Origin: Candidatus Binatia bacterium
GTDB taxonomy: Bacteria; Desulfobacterota; Binatia; Bin18
Reading direction: 5' to 3'
DNA length: 53,895 bases
NCBI GenBank assembly: GCA_022820725.1
Contig: JAJEFA010000016.1
Span: 1-53,895, forward strand
In this document: positions 19,788-28,545 of the stretch, in pieces
Layout: each line of letters begins with the position of its first letter
How positions within the stretch are numbered: the stretch's first letter is position 1
Notes under the pieces: generated by a model
What the model saw: the letters and a program-made list of their open reading frames with translations, nothing else
The model's database searches: none
What the model was told of the DNA's origin: nothing
Program-made: the position numbers and the translations under genes

Positions 19788-21245
19788 ATGGCCCTCAGCG
19801 TGAAAACTCTTGCCCGCAGCCTCCTGTGTTTGATCGTGCTGAGTGCCGCATACACAGGCGTGTACGCCTTTCTGCTGGCCCGCCACGAGCGGGCTGTCCA
19901 GCACGCGGCCCTGCAAAAAACCATGTTTTTCTCTCTGGTCGGAGCGGGGAATACGGGCGCACTTGAAACCGGCATGCAGATGTTTGACAGAGTTCGTCGG
20001 CTAGAGGTTCAGATAGCCCCCCGTTTTGTGAACTTTCTGTGGCAGGCTACCGAAACCGCAACGCCAAACGCCCATATTCTTGAGGACTGGGCGGGACGTT
20101 TCTTTGCCTCATGTGAGGCTGCCGTCTGTCAGGACCTGTCCCTGCGTGGGCTCAATCTCCGGGGGATACGCCTGAGCGGAGCCCGTTTGGCCCGGGCCGA
20201 TTTGAGTGGCAGCGATTTACAAGAGGCCGATCTCTCGGAGGCGGATTTAAGCGAAGCCGACCTGCGTGGGGCGAACCTGACTGGGGCACGCCTGGTTGGT
20301 ACACGCCTGCGCTATGCCAATTTTCTGGATGCCCAGTTAACGCAGGCCGACCTGGAGAATGCCAACCTGTCTGATGCCGAACTCCACGGCGTCAATCTCG
20401 GCCACGTCAATCTGCAATGGACGAAGCTGAACCGGACCAATCTGACCGGGGCGAATCTGGCCGGGGCGAATCTGTACGGTGCTGACCTGCGCGGCGCAAA
20501 GCTCGAAGGGATCAAGCTGCCCGGAGCCGTTCTGGTGGGGGTCGATCTCATTGGCGCCGGTCTTATAGCAGCGGACCTGCAAGGGGCTGACCTTGAAGAG
20601 GCTGATTTGATTGAGGCCAAGCTGCGTGGTGCCAACCTGTCAGCGGCGAACCTGAAAGCGGCGAATCTGCATCAGGCGCATCTGTTTCAAGCCAATCTGA
20701 CCCAGGCAACGCTTGCTGGCGCGGACCTGTTTCAAACCAATCTGGTGGGTGCAAGCTTAGCCGGAGCTGACTTGCGCAGGGCGGAATTAAAACAGACTGA
20801 CTTCAGCGGGGCCGACCTGAAAGGGGCGAACCTGTCGGAGGCCAATCTGGCCGGTGCGGAATTGTCCGGCGCGGAAATCGACGCTCACACGCAATTGGAC
20901 GAAAAATGGCGTCTGGTCTGGAATATCGTCAACGAGAAGGGCAAGGTGACCGGCTTGGCCGGTGCCAATTTGCGTGACGCCGGCTTGGCCGGCGTCACCT
21001 TGGAGGGCGCTGACCTGAATGGCGCTGACCTGAGTGGATCCATTCTGCGTTATGCCATCCTTACCGATGCCGATATGACCGGCAGTTCCCTGCAACGGGC
21101 GGATTTGCACGAGGCCGACCTGGCCGGGGCGAATCTGGCCGGGGCCGATTTAAGCGAGGTGCAGGGACTGACCAGAGAACAGCTCGAATCGACCAAAACG
21201 TATCAGGCCGCACGGCTACCCGACTATCTGAACGGGCGGGAGTAA
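19788..21245 (+). CDS. Membrane-anchored pentapeptide-repeat protein
   Basis: 485 residues. A hydrophobic segment near residues 7-27 (signal anchor) precedes an unrelated region of about 85 residues, then several dozen A(D/N)LxX repeats forming a right-handed quadrilateral beta-helix. Cysteines near CEAAVCQ may make a disulfide if the domain is periplasmic. The helix is broken near residues 362-390 by IDAHTQLDEKWRLVWNIVNE, a capping insertion known in other bacterial pentapeptide proteins, and then resumes. Function unknown; DNA-mimic roles seen in Qnr/MfpA proteins would not suit an exported protein. Confidence 0.9.
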   Translation: MALSVKTLARSLLCLIVLSAAYTGVYAFLLARHERAVQHAALQKTMFFSLVGAGNTGALETGMQMFDRVRRLEVQIAPRFVNFLWQATETATPNAHILEDWAGRFFASCEAAVCQDLSLRGLNLRGIRLSGARLARADLSGSDLQEADLSEADLSEADLRGANLTGARLVGTRLRYANFLDAQLTQADLENANLSDAELHGVNLGHVNLQWTKLNRTNLTGANLAGANLYGADLRGAKLEGIKLPGAVLVGVDLIGAGLIAADLQGADLEEADLIEAKLRGANLSAANLKAANLHQAHLFQANLTQATLAGADLFQTNLVGASLAGADLRRAELKQTDFSGADLKGANLSEANLAGAELSGAEIDAHTQLDEKWRLVWNIVNEKGKVTGLAGANLRDAGLAGVTLEGADLNGADLSGSILRYAILTDADMTGSSLQRADLHEADLAGANLAGADLSEVQGLTREQLESTKTYQAARLPDYLNGRE

Positions 21246-21308
21246 ACCGGTACAGACAGACCGTGCGTCTCTCACCGTGAGATAGTTCACGTACCGGCTC
21301 ATCCTTGT

Positions 21309-22277
21309 TTACGCGAACTGCTTCAGAAAGCCCAACAGTGTCTCGGTCACCTGTGTGGGGCGTTCCATTTGCACCCAATGACCGGCGCCCTCGATATAGA
21401 CCTTCCCTCGTAAATCCGTCACAAAGTGATCCATCAGATCGACCCAGCCGCCACCGCCAAAAGACAGGACCGGGTCTTTTTCGCCGGCAATAAAGAGTGC
21501 TGGCCGTTCGATCTTGGCGTTCTCCAGCTGTGGGGTCAGCTCAAGGTTGCGATCAATATTGCGGTACCAATTGAGCGGACCGCGAAAGCCGCTCTGCTCG
21601 TACTGGGTGACATAGTAATCGAGGTCCTCTTGTGTCAGCCAGGCCGGGAGTGTTTCCGGCTCGGGCAGGCCATCGAGGAATTGGGCGGTCGCGGGCTTCT
21701 GCATCAGCATGGCATTCGCCGGGGCGTCGCCGGACGCGATATAATAGGTCTGGCGTAAGGTCTTGCGAATATCCGCTTCAAACTCCGCTTCCGCCACTCC
21801 CGGGGTCTGGAAGTAGACGATGTACCAGAAATTCTCCCCGAAATTTTCCTGCCTGGTCATGGTCCCAGCCTGCCCGCGCACATAGGGAACGCTCAAGCCG
21901 GCAACGGCTTTGACCCGCTCCGCGTGCAGCAGGGCCGTATGCCAGGCAACGGGCGCCCCCCAATCGTGGCCAACAACGAGGAACCGCTCGTGGCCCAGGG
22001 CGGTTGCCAGGCCGGCGACATCATTGCTGAGGTCTACGATATTATAGGCGTCTATGGCTTCGGGTCGATCGCTACCCCCATAACCACGTTGGTCCGGGAC
22101 CGCAACCTGAAAGCCGGCTTCGACCAAGGGGTCGATCTGGTGTCGCCACAAATACCAGCACTGCGGAAAGCCGTGGAGGAGAATGACGAGCGGCCCATCG
22201 CCCTCGACAACCGTGCGCAAGCGAACGCCGTTGGTTGTAATAATCTGAAAATTCCGGTTTTGCATGGACGAACTCAT
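21309..22277 (-). CDS. Epoxide hydrolase-like alpha/beta hydrolase
   Basis: 322 residues from the ATG at 22277, which has GGAGGG upstream; an in-frame ATG at 22325 lies within a GC hairpin and is less likely. Oxyanion block HGFPQC (35-40), nucleophile Asp105 in VVGHDWGAPVAW, and a C-terminal GAGHWVQMERP carrying the catalytic His. HGFPQ with GHDWG marks the epoxide hydrolase/haloalkane dehalogenase group; the tyrosines of a cap domain (YYIAS, YVTQYEQSGF) favour epoxide hydrolase. Last gene of the eight-gene minus-strand set. Confidence 0.87.
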   Translation of the reverse strand: MSSSMQNRNFQIITTNGVRLRTVVEGDGPLVILLHGFPQCWYLWRHQIDPLVEAGFQVAVPDQRGYGGSDRPEAIDAYNIVDLSNDVAGLATALGHERFLVVGHDWGAPVAWHTALLHAERVKAVAGLSVPYVRGQAGTMTRQENFGENFWYIVYFQTPGVAEAEFEADIRKTLRQTYYIASGDAPANAMLMQKPATAQFLDGLPEPETLPAWLTQEDLDYYVTQYEQSGFRGPLNWYRNIDRNLELTPQLENAKIERPALFIAGEKDPVLSFGGGGWVDLMDHFVTDLRGKVYIEGAGHWVQMERPTQVTETLLGFLKQFA

Positions 22278-22324
22278 GAGAACTGCATCCCTCCAGGCCA
22301 GGCTTGTCGTATTGGGTTTCTTCA

Positions 22325-22348
22325 CCCCACCCCCAGGCGGGGGTGGGG
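22325..22348. repeat. GC hairpin between LLM and epoxide hydrolase genes
   Basis: CCCCACCCCC (22325-22334) pairs perfectly with GGGGGTGGGG (22339-22348) across a four-base loop. It stands between two minus-strand genes. It may be a REP-like repeat or an attenuating hairpin. Confidence 0.6.
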
Positions 22349-22358
22349 GTTCCGCTAT

Positions 22359-23564
22359 CTACTTTGCGTTGGGCTGTCCTTGGGCTATATCGGCGATGGC
22401 CGGACGATAGCCGGTGTCTTTTTCGTAGCGCTCGATTTCCTTTGCCACGGCGTTCATGGCCCCACCAATCAGCGTGTCGTGATCCGTTCGGCACCATTCC
22501 CTGGAAGACACGGCCCGGTCGGCAGAACTCTGAACGTGGGGAAAGACTTCCTTGGCCAACAGCTCATAGGAGTTGAGACATGCCTGCCGCTCGGCCCAGT
22601 CATTGGCCATCAGCATATAGCAGCCAAAGCCGCCGGACTGTTTGGTCAACCGTTCGAGCTGAGCGATCGCATCATCCGGCGTGCCTATGACGGCAGTTCC
22701 GGACTCAACCAGCGCTTGGGGCCATTTGCGCGGGTCTGACTCCTCCGGGGCGAGGGGCAGGGCCACCACGTTCTGGAAGTAATCGACCCAGTCATAGATA
22801 CCGTACTCAACCTCTTTGAAGGCCTGTTCACGGGTGGGCGCGATATGCATCGGTCCGACCAAGCGCCAGGAGGACCGATCAACCGTCTGGCCGTATTCCT
22901 TGGCCTGGTCGTTCCAGACTTTCCAGTGATCGCCCAGAACGGCAAAACCGCCCATGCTGGTCGCGCCCAGTGAGAGCAGGCCGGCGCCGTAACGTCCCGC
23001 AGTCCGGGGACCGGCCGGGGAGACGGTTGCCGCGACCGCAATTTCAAAATGCGGATAGGTGTACGGCCGGAGTTGGAGGCGGGCATCTTTCAGGGTGAAC
23101 CAGTCGGTTTCCATATTGACCGGTTTGTCCGAGGTCAGCAACTGAATGATCGCGCCGAGCGACTCTTCCATGCGTATGCGTTGCGTATCGGGAGGAATGC
23201 CCATCATATAGGCATCCGAGGGTAGAGCGCCTGGGCCGACGCCGAACATGGTCCGCCCGCGCGTCATATGGTCGAGCTGAACAATACGGTCGGCCAGGAT
23301 CAAGGGATGATGATAGGGCAGGGAGCTGACCCCGGTGCCCAAGCGAATATGGTTCGTCCGCTGGGCGGCCGCGGCAATAAACACCTCGGGCGAGGCAATG
23401 ATCTCCAAACCGGCCGAATGGTGCTCGCCGATCCAGGCTTCGTCATAGCCCAGCTCGTCCAGGCGAACGATCAACTCCAGGTCGCGTTCAAGCGCGAGTG
23501 TGGGGTTTTGACCCGCGGGATGAAAGGGGGCCATAAAAATGCCAAAGCGTAACGGGCGTTCCAT
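22359..23564 (-). CDS. LLM-class flavin-dependent monooxygenase (LuxA-like)
   Basis: 401 residues. Clear bacterial-luciferase fold: RFGIFMAPFHPAGQNPTLA, LGYDEAWIGEHHSAG, NHIRLGTGVSSLPYHHPL, GVGPGALPSDAYMMGI and a C-terminal VIGTPDDAIAQLERL. IGEHH and LPYHHP are characteristic of the FMN-dependent luciferase/alkanal monooxygenase group. About 60 residues beyond the fold include EWCRTDHDTLIGGAMNAV. The following gene (epoxide hydrolase) starts 81 bases on. Substrate unknown. Confidence 0.9.
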   Translation of the reverse strand: MERPLRFGIFMAPFHPAGQNPTLALERDLELIVRLDELGYDEAWIGEHHSAGLEIIASPEVFIAAAAQRTNHIRLGTGVSSLPYHHPLILADRIVQLDHMTRGRTMFGVGPGALPSDAYMMGIPPDTQRIRMEESLGAIIQLLTSDKPVNMETDWFTLKDARLQLRPYTYPHFEIAVAATVSPAGPRTAGRYGAGLLSLGATSMGGFAVLGDHWKVWNDQAKEYGQTVDRSSWRLVGPMHIAPTREQAFKEVEYGIYDWVDYFQNVVALPLAPEESDPRKWPQALVESGTAVIGTPDDAIAQLERLTKQSGGFGCYMLMANDWAERQACLNSYELLAKEVFPHVQSSADRAVSSREWCRTDHDTLIGGAMNAVAKEIERYEKDTGYRPAIADIAQGQPNAK

Positions 23565-23733
23565 ACTATCCTCCAGTCCCAGGCGTGACAGTCAGCCTTT
23601 CCCGGTCAGACTGCCGCTTCAGCCCGGTGATGCAACACGAGACAATCGAACAATGTAAGCAAACCATAGCGGACTCTCTGCTAGGGCTCAATGCGCGCAT
23701 GGTGTCTCAGCTTGCATGTCCCCCTCACCCCGG

Positions 23734-23755
23734 CCCTCTCCCCCAGGGGAGAGGG
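23734..23755. repeat. CCCTCTCCCC/GGGGAGAGGG dispersed hairpin
   Basis: A ten-base perfect stem with a two-base loop in the 200-base gap between the LLM and serine hydrolase genes. Hairpins of this form with flanking CCCCTCACCCC are common interspersed palindromes in proteobacterial genomes. The rest of the gap holds no gene I can support. Confidence 0.6.
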
Positions 23756-23764
23756 GGTAGTCCT

Positions 23765-24940
23765 TCATGCCTCAAGCAGACCCAAAGCCTGATAGGTCGC
23801 ATATTCAAAGCGCTCGTACACAGGGATGGCCTTGACATCAAAAAAGGGCAGAATCTGCATCAGGATAACGCCGGTGACCCGCTTGGTCGGATCAATCCAG
23901 TAATAGGAGTTGAAGAGGCCGGCCCAGCTCAGGCTGCCAGCCGAGCGGGCCCCTGGCAGCGCGCTGGTATTAATCAAAAACCCCAGGCCGTGTTTATGCA
24001 CGACACCGGGGGAGAATTTTACATCATTGGAGAGCGGTGGGACGGCGGTGGTCATGTCTCCGGCCGCGAGGTCGCCAATATGGTTCTCCGACATCAGCGC
24101 AACCGTCTCGGGCTTGAGGATCTGCTGCCCGTTATGGCTGCCGCCTTTGAGGATCATCTGGGTAAAGGCCAGATAGTCCGCGGCGGTCGAACTCAGACCG
24201 TGCCCGCCACTCTGGTATTCGGCATCGGGGGTCACCAATTCAATATCCGTCGGGGCGAGTGTGCCGTCTTCTCCGCGCTGGTGGACGCTGACCGTGCGGG
24301 CCTCCTGTTCCGTCGAACGGGTAAAACCGGTGTCCGTCATGCCCAGCGGCTCAAATACATTCCGGGCCAGATAGTCACCCAGGGTTTGGCCACTGACCGC
24401 CTCAACCAGCTGGCCAACCCAATCCGTGTTAATCCCGTACTCCCAGCGTTCTCCCGGATCGCACACCAGCGGCATATTCAACGCCGCTTTTTTGCCGCTG
24501 CCAATGCCCGGCTCTCCGGTTGCCTGCTGGTATTGGCCGAGACCGGGATTCCAGATTTCATAGCCAAACCCGGCGGTATGGGTCAGAATTTGACGGGCGG
24601 TGACGGGGCGTTTCGCCGGACGGAGTTGCGGCTGTCCGGCGGCATCAAACCCTTCCAGCACCTGAAGTTGGGCCAGGGCGGGCATGATTTCGCCCAGCGG
24701 CTGATCAAGTCCGAATTTGTCCTGTTCGTAGAGCTGCATGGCCGCGACCGAGGCGACCGCTTTGGTCATGGACGCAATGCGAAAGACGGTGTCGGTTGTC
24801 ATGGCCGGGTCGGCATTGAGCCTGCGTGTCCCAAATGCGCCGGCGTACACCGGACCCGAGTCCGTGGCGACTGTGGCGACAACACCCGGAATATCTCCGG
24901 ACTCGACCGCCTGATTCAAAACGGCATCAATCTGTTGCAT
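23765..24940 (-). CDS. Beta-lactamase-family serine hydrolase (family VIII esterase-like)
   Basis: 391 residues. The SxxK nucleophile is SMTK (57-60) in FRIASMTKAVASVA; the tyrosine motif is WEYGINTDWVGQLVEAVSG, nearer to family VIII esterases than to class C beta-lactamases (which have YSN). GLGFLIN and SWAGLFNSYYWIDP occupy the third-motif region. No signal peptide, arguing for a cytosolic esterase/amidase rather than a resistance enzyme. It follows the PNPOx-like gene by 15 bases. Confidence 0.87.
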   Translation of the reverse strand: MQQIDAVLNQAVESGDIPGVVATVATDSGPVYAGAFGTRRLNADPAMTTDTVFRIASMTKAVASVAAMQLYEQDKFGLDQPLGEIMPALAQLQVLEGFDAAGQPQLRPAKRPVTARQILTHTAGFGYEIWNPGLGQYQQATGEPGIGSGKKAALNMPLVCDPGERWEYGINTDWVGQLVEAVSGQTLGDYLARNVFEPLGMTDTGFTRSTEQEARTVSVHQRGEDGTLAPTDIELVTPDAEYQSGGHGLSSTAADYLAFTQMILKGGSHNGQQILKPETVALMSENHIGDLAAGDMTTAVPPLSNDVKFSPGVVHKHGLGFLINTSALPGARSAGSLSWAGLFNSYYWIDPTKRVTGVILMQILPFFDVKAIPVYERFEYATYQALGLLEA

Positions 24941-24955
24941 GGTTTTCCCTTCCTT

Positions 24956-25429
24956 TCATTCCTGAACATCTGGTGTGACTTTGATGGCGACAGTCTTGCC
25001 CGACTCCACACGGCTCACACGTGGCCGCGCAAAGCCCAACCAGGCAAGCCAGTATTTGTTGTTATAGGCTTCGCCCATGCGTTCGACGATAGCTGCATCC
25101 GTAAAAATTTCGGCGGTACCGGTAAACGTAGGACCGTCTTTTCCTCCGATGGAGATCCGCACCGCGTTGCGCCCGTCCAGAATGCGCTTGGCTTTATACG
25201 AGCTTGGTGAGGCGGTAAGATAGATCACCGCATCGGTATACCAGAACCAGACCGGCGCCGGGCTGCCCCACTCGCCACTCTTGCGTTTGGTAGAAACATA
25301 GATCTCCTTGGCTGTGTGGAGCTGGGCAATCGTGTCGTTGTCCAGGGCCGCTGCCGTCCGGACCATGCCCGGAATGAGTCCGGCCAGGCCGAGCATGAGC
25401 AGGATAAGCAGTGCGGAAAAGGTAGACAT
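24956..25429 (-). CDS. Exported PNPOx-like split-barrel protein
   Basis: 157 residues. A signal peptide or N-terminal anchor (STFSALLILLMLGLAGLIPG, cleavage likely after the Ala-rich AAA) is followed by a split beta-barrel of the pyridoxamine-5'-phosphate oxidase superfamily: LHTAKEIYVSTKRKSGEWG, PVWFWYTDAVIYL, GRNAVRISIGGKDGP. Such barrels bind FMN, F420 or haem, but an exported member is uncommon. It lies between the nitronate monooxygenase and the serine hydrolase with 27- and 15-base gaps. Confidence 0.7.
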   Translation of the reverse strand: MSTFSALLILLMLGLAGLIPGMVRTAAALDNDTIAQLHTAKEIYVSTKRKSGEWGSPAPVWFWYTDAVIYLTASPSSYKAKRILDGRNAVRISIGGKDGPTFTGTAEIFTDAAIVERMGEAYNNKYWLAWLGFARPRVSRVESGKTVAIKVTPDVQE

Positions 25430-25456
25430 CGTTCCCTCCAGAAGAGCGCGAGCGAG

Positions 25457-26602
25457 CTATTCCGCTTCGAGCGCGTCCGACAGGCGCACGAAGGCGTTAA
25501 AAAAATCTTCTTTGAACTCCTGGACCACAGCCGCGGCTGACATCTGGCGGTTCATCAGTCCAACCCCCTGGCCGACCCAATAAGTTGCCAATTCCCTGGC
25601 TCCGGCATGACCACCCTGGGAGAGCTTGTCCACTCTGCCCAGTGCGGGCTCGGTGACCAGGGATTGCAGGGGCATCGGCAGGGGTGTGGGGCTGTCCTCA
25701 GCCTCCCAGGCATCGGTCCACGGAGACCTGAGCTGGCGCGAATATTTGCCCGTGCGGGCCTTTGACCTCACCGTGTCACGGGAGGAGGCGTGCAGCATTT
25801 TTTCTTTGACGACCGGATTAGTTTCGGCCTCGCTCGTCGTCAGCCACACCGAACCCGTCCAGACCCCAGCGGCCCCCATGGCCATGCAGGCGGCCATTTG
25901 GCGGCCCGTCACAATGCCTCCCGCGGCTAAAATCGGGATATTGCCATACGGCTGAATGGCTGCATGAATCTCGGGAATCAGCACCATGGTCGAGACATCG
26001 CCACAATGGCCGCCGGCCTCTCCGCCGGCAGCAATCAGCACATCAACTCCGGCTTGCACCTGGCGGATGGCATGCTTTTTTGCACCAACCAGAGCGGCAA
26101 CCTGGACGCCGTGCCGTTTACCCATCTCCAGCATGATGGTGGGCGGGACACCCAACGCATTGGCCACGAGCTTGATCGGGTGCGAAAAGGCGACCTCCAG
26201 AGTTTCGGCCGCACCGCTGGCCTGCATATTCTGGCTGGCCCGGAACGTCTCGTCGCGAAAGCTGTACAGCCCCTCCGCCGGGATATCGTGTTGGGCCAGA
26301 ATCCCGGCCGCGAACTGGAAATACTCCTGGGGAATCGCCGCCTCGACCTTGTCTCGATTCAGCCCGCCAACACTCACCTCGGCCATCTTGTTGGGTACGA
26401 TCAGATCGATGCCGTACGGCCGGCCCTCAATGTGCTCGTCAATCCAGCGCAGCTCTTCTTCCAGGCGGTCCGGTGGATGGGCGACCGCACCGAATACTCC
26501 CATACCACCCGCCTTGGAGACCGCCACCACAACATCGCGGCAGTGGGTAAACGCAATCAGGGGAAACTCAATGTCAAACATCTCGCAAATGGGGGTTTTC
26601 AT
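25457..26602 (-). CDS. Nitronate monooxygenase family protein
   Basis: 381 residues from the ATG at 26602, which has GGAG upstream and lies ten bases after the LLM stop. FMN-binding TIM barrel of the 2-nitropropane dioxygenase/NMO family: MFDIEFPLIAFTHCRDV, the flavin site LIAAGGEAGGHCGDVSTMVL with the family His, and PILAAGGIVTGRQMAACMAMGAAGV. Family members oxidise alkyl nitronates or act as enoyl reductases. The position inside an oxidoreductase set suggests a catabolic role. Confidence 0.9.
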   Translation of the reverse strand: MKTPICEMFDIEFPLIAFTHCRDVVVAVSKAGGMGVFGAVAHPPDRLEEELRWIDEHIEGRPYGIDLIVPNKMAEVSVGGLNRDKVEAAIPQEYFQFAAGILAQHDIPAEGLYSFRDETFRASQNMQASGAAETLEVAFSHPIKLVANALGVPPTIMLEMGKRHGVQVAALVGAKKHAIRQVQAGVDVLIAAGGEAGGHCGDVSTMVLIPEIHAAIQPYGNIPILAAGGIVTGRQMAACMAMGAAGVWTGSVWLTTSEAETNPVVKEKMLHASSRDTVRSKARTGKYSRQLRSPWTDAWEAEDSPTPLPMPLQSLVTEPALGRVDKLSQGGHAGARELATYWVGQGVGLMNRQMSAAAVVQEFKEDFFNAFVRLSDALEAE

Positions 26603-26612
26603 AGGCACGCTC

Positions 26613-27392
26613 CTAGTCACTCTCCTGGTCATTCTCCTGGTCAACGAGGGCCCTGACTTCAGCCGGACTCGGGCCGCCCGGACGGAGGAGGACGATGGCG
26701 TCATCAAACCCGGCTTGGGCAAAACGCTGGAGAATAGCTCTGGTCCGGCCCAGATCGTGATCGGCCGTCAACTGAATGCTGGAAACCAAGGCTCTCCGCC
26801 CGCCGGCGGCACGATAGCGTCCGAGGGCGTCTATGACCTGGTCGGCGGTCCGATAGAAGGCGGAAGCAACCCAGCCGTCAAAGTCTTGTGCGGCCCGCTC
26901 CACGTTAGCGCCCCAGCTACCGAGAATGAGGGGCGGGCTACCCCTGACCGTTTTCCACGGTGTCAGATCAGCGTGTTCATTCTTTCCCTCGGCGAGCAGC
27001 TGCCTCAATTGCGCCAAGCTGGTATCGAAGGTCTTGAACCGGTCCGCATAGGAACGCTCGAAGGCAATGAAGTCCGTTTCCGTAGACCCGGTACCAAGGC
27101 CGAGGGTGAGGCGATCACCACAGATTTGCATGAGAGAGAAGACGCGATGCGCCAGGTCGGTCGGCTGGTATAGCGGGAGTTGGAGAACCGCTGTCCCCAG
27201 TTCGACATCTTCGGCTGCCGTTGCTGCGGTTGCCAGTGCCGTAAACGGGTCTGGCAGCATAAACCCTCTGCCCACCGCCTGAGCCGCCCAGAGACTGTCG
27301 AAGCCCTCTCCGGCATAGCGTTTGGCCTGTTCCGCCAAATCGGTTGGCTGGGGTTGCGATGATAAGAGACCGATGATTGCGCCGAGCCGCAT
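26613..27392 (-). CDS. LLM-class oxidoreductase (short form)
   Basis: 259 residues. Luciferase-like barrel with FDSLWAAQAVGRGFMLPDPF, VELGTAVLQLPLYQPTDLAHRV and RLTLGLGTGSTETDFIAFE. Shorter than the two other LLM proteins in the window and closest in layout to F420-dependent reductases. The C-terminus ends in an acidic DQEND/QESD duplication. The ATG is 12 bases after the DOPA-dioxygenase-like gene's stop. Confidence 0.85.
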   Translation of the reverse strand: MRLGAIIGLLSSQPQPTDLAEQAKRYAGEGFDSLWAAQAVGRGFMLPDPFTALATAATAAEDVELGTAVLQLPLYQPTDLAHRVFSLMQICGDRLTLGLGTGSTETDFIAFERSYADRFKTFDTSLAQLRQLLAEGKNEHADLTPWKTVRGSPPLILGSWGANVERAAQDFDGWVASAFYRTADQVIDALGRYRAAGGRRALVSSIQLTADHDLGRTRAILQRFAQAGFDDAIVLLRPGGPSPAEVRALVDQENDQESD

Positions 27393-27404
27393 GTCACTCC
27401 AACC

Positions 27405-27770
27405 CTATTTCTTTTCTTTTTTCTCCAGGTCGCGCAGAAACTGAATATTCAGCTCAAGCCTTTCCCCCAGCCACAGAGCCCGGTGGGAGTGGTCGGCGAT
27501 ATCATCGTCGGTCCGCGGGTGAATAAGCACATTGAGACCGGAGTGGTTCAGCATCAACCAGGGCACGAGGGTCTCGAACTGATCCGGCTGAAAGGCGACC
27601 TGATACATGGACTGCGGATGCGGGCCCACGGGCTTGTCGCGCCAGCGACCCATTTCGACCTCGAATTGAGCGCTGATGGCTTCACGGATATCCGCGGCAG
27701 TCGCGCGGGTGGACTCATCATAATACACATGCGCGTGGAACCCTTTGATTTCGCTCTTGTCTTGCTGCAT
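27405..27770 (-). CDS. DOPA 4,5-dioxygenase-family protein
   Basis: 121 residues, full length for the bacterial family. Histidine-rich layout typical of DOPA dioxygenases: FHAHVYYD, VGPHPQSMYQVAF, LVPWLMLNHSGLNVLIHPRTDDD and DHSHRALWLG; these His are the likely Fe(II) ligands. Characterised relatives cleave catechols such as DOPA, but most bacterial members have no known substrate. AGGAGG precedes the ATG. It lies 27 bases after the CMD gene. Confidence 0.87.
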   Translation of the reverse strand: MQQDKSEIKGFHAHVYYDESTRATAADIREAISAQFEVEMGRWRDKPVGPHPQSMYQVAFQPDQFETLVPWLMLNHSGLNVLIHPRTDDDIADHSHRALWLGERLELNIQFLRDLEKKEKK

Positions 27771-27797
27771 AGGGCCTCCTTTATCGCTGGAATCGTG

Positions 27798-28415
27798 TCA
27801 TCGAACGCCACGCGTATTATCGCCGGCCTGCTCTCCGGGTTGCGGCTGCCAGTCAAAACCGATCTGGCGCCACAGGTCACGATAATCGTAGTCGGTTTTG
27901 AGCGCGAGGTTGAGACGGTTGTACGAAGCAAAATCGCTGACGAGGTGGATCAACTGCACCACGCCGGCATCGGTCAGGCCGACCTCGTGCAGGTGGGCAA
28001 TGTCCGCATCCGTGACATCCTGCGGGCTGAGGTTCACCTGCAGGGCAAACTCCACAATGGTTTTCAGGCGGGGATCGGCAATCGCCGCCGTCCCTTCAGC
28101 CAGAAACTGCCTGGTGTAGGTTTCGTCGGTCCGCAGGCCGTAGTTCAAAATGGTACAAAAGGCCGCCGTGCAGTAGGGACAGCCGTTGGCCTTGGAAACG
28201 GCAATGCCGACATGCTGAATTTCCGTCATGGAGAGTTCGCCCAGTTGCCACAGGACCTTGGTTGTGCCGAGCTTGGCCTTGAGCAATTCCGGGCAGTTCA
28301 GCTCAACATAGAAGTGATTGGGCACCGCGCCTTCCATGTCGGTGACCCAACTGAAAATTTCCCGGATGATCGGATCGTCGATACGTTCTGGTTTGTTGAG
28401 TGCCACACGGGCCAT
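27798..28415 (-). CDS. Carboxymuconolactone decarboxylase/AhpD-like protein
   Basis: 205 residues. All-helical CMD fold with the redox motif SKANGCPYCTAAF (Cys79-x2-Cys82) found in AhpD-type peroxidase-like members, which suggests alkylhydroperoxidase-like thiol chemistry rather than true decarboxylation. It appears to be the first gene of the eight-gene minus-strand set, so its promoter should lie between 28416 and about 28500. Confidence 0.85.
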   Translation of the reverse strand: MARVALNKPERIDDPIIREIFSWVTDMEGAVPNHFYVELNCPELLKAKLGTTKVLWQLGELSMTEIQHVGIAVSKANGCPYCTAAFCTILNYGLRTDETYTRQFLAEGTAAIADPRLKTIVEFALQVNLSPQDVTDADIAHLHEVGLTDAGVVQLIHLVSDFASYNRLNLALKTDYDYRDLWRQIGFDWQPQPGEQAGDNTRGVR

Positions 28416-28545
28416 ACGTCACCACCTGTTGATTGTTGATTGGGGCGCTGAGCTTCGCCCTGATTTTTAATATCCCGCTATCCACCGGGATGCAAAGGCT
28501 GTGGCTTCTGCAGGTCGGAAGAAAGCTTCTCTATCGGCGTGTCGG

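Noticed and set aside
23765..24940. Antibiotic-resistance beta-lactamase
   Set aside because: Although SMTK is present, the tyrosine motif is esterase-like and there is no signal peptide, so a cytosolic esterase is more likely.
23585..25210. 541-codon open frame on the plus strand
   Set aside because: It runs antisense through the serine hydrolase and PNPOx-like genes, both of which have intact family motifs.
25986..27173. 395-codon open frame on the plus strand
   Set aside because: Antisense to the nitronate monooxygenase and LLM genes; Ser/Pro-rich composition typical of a shadow frame.
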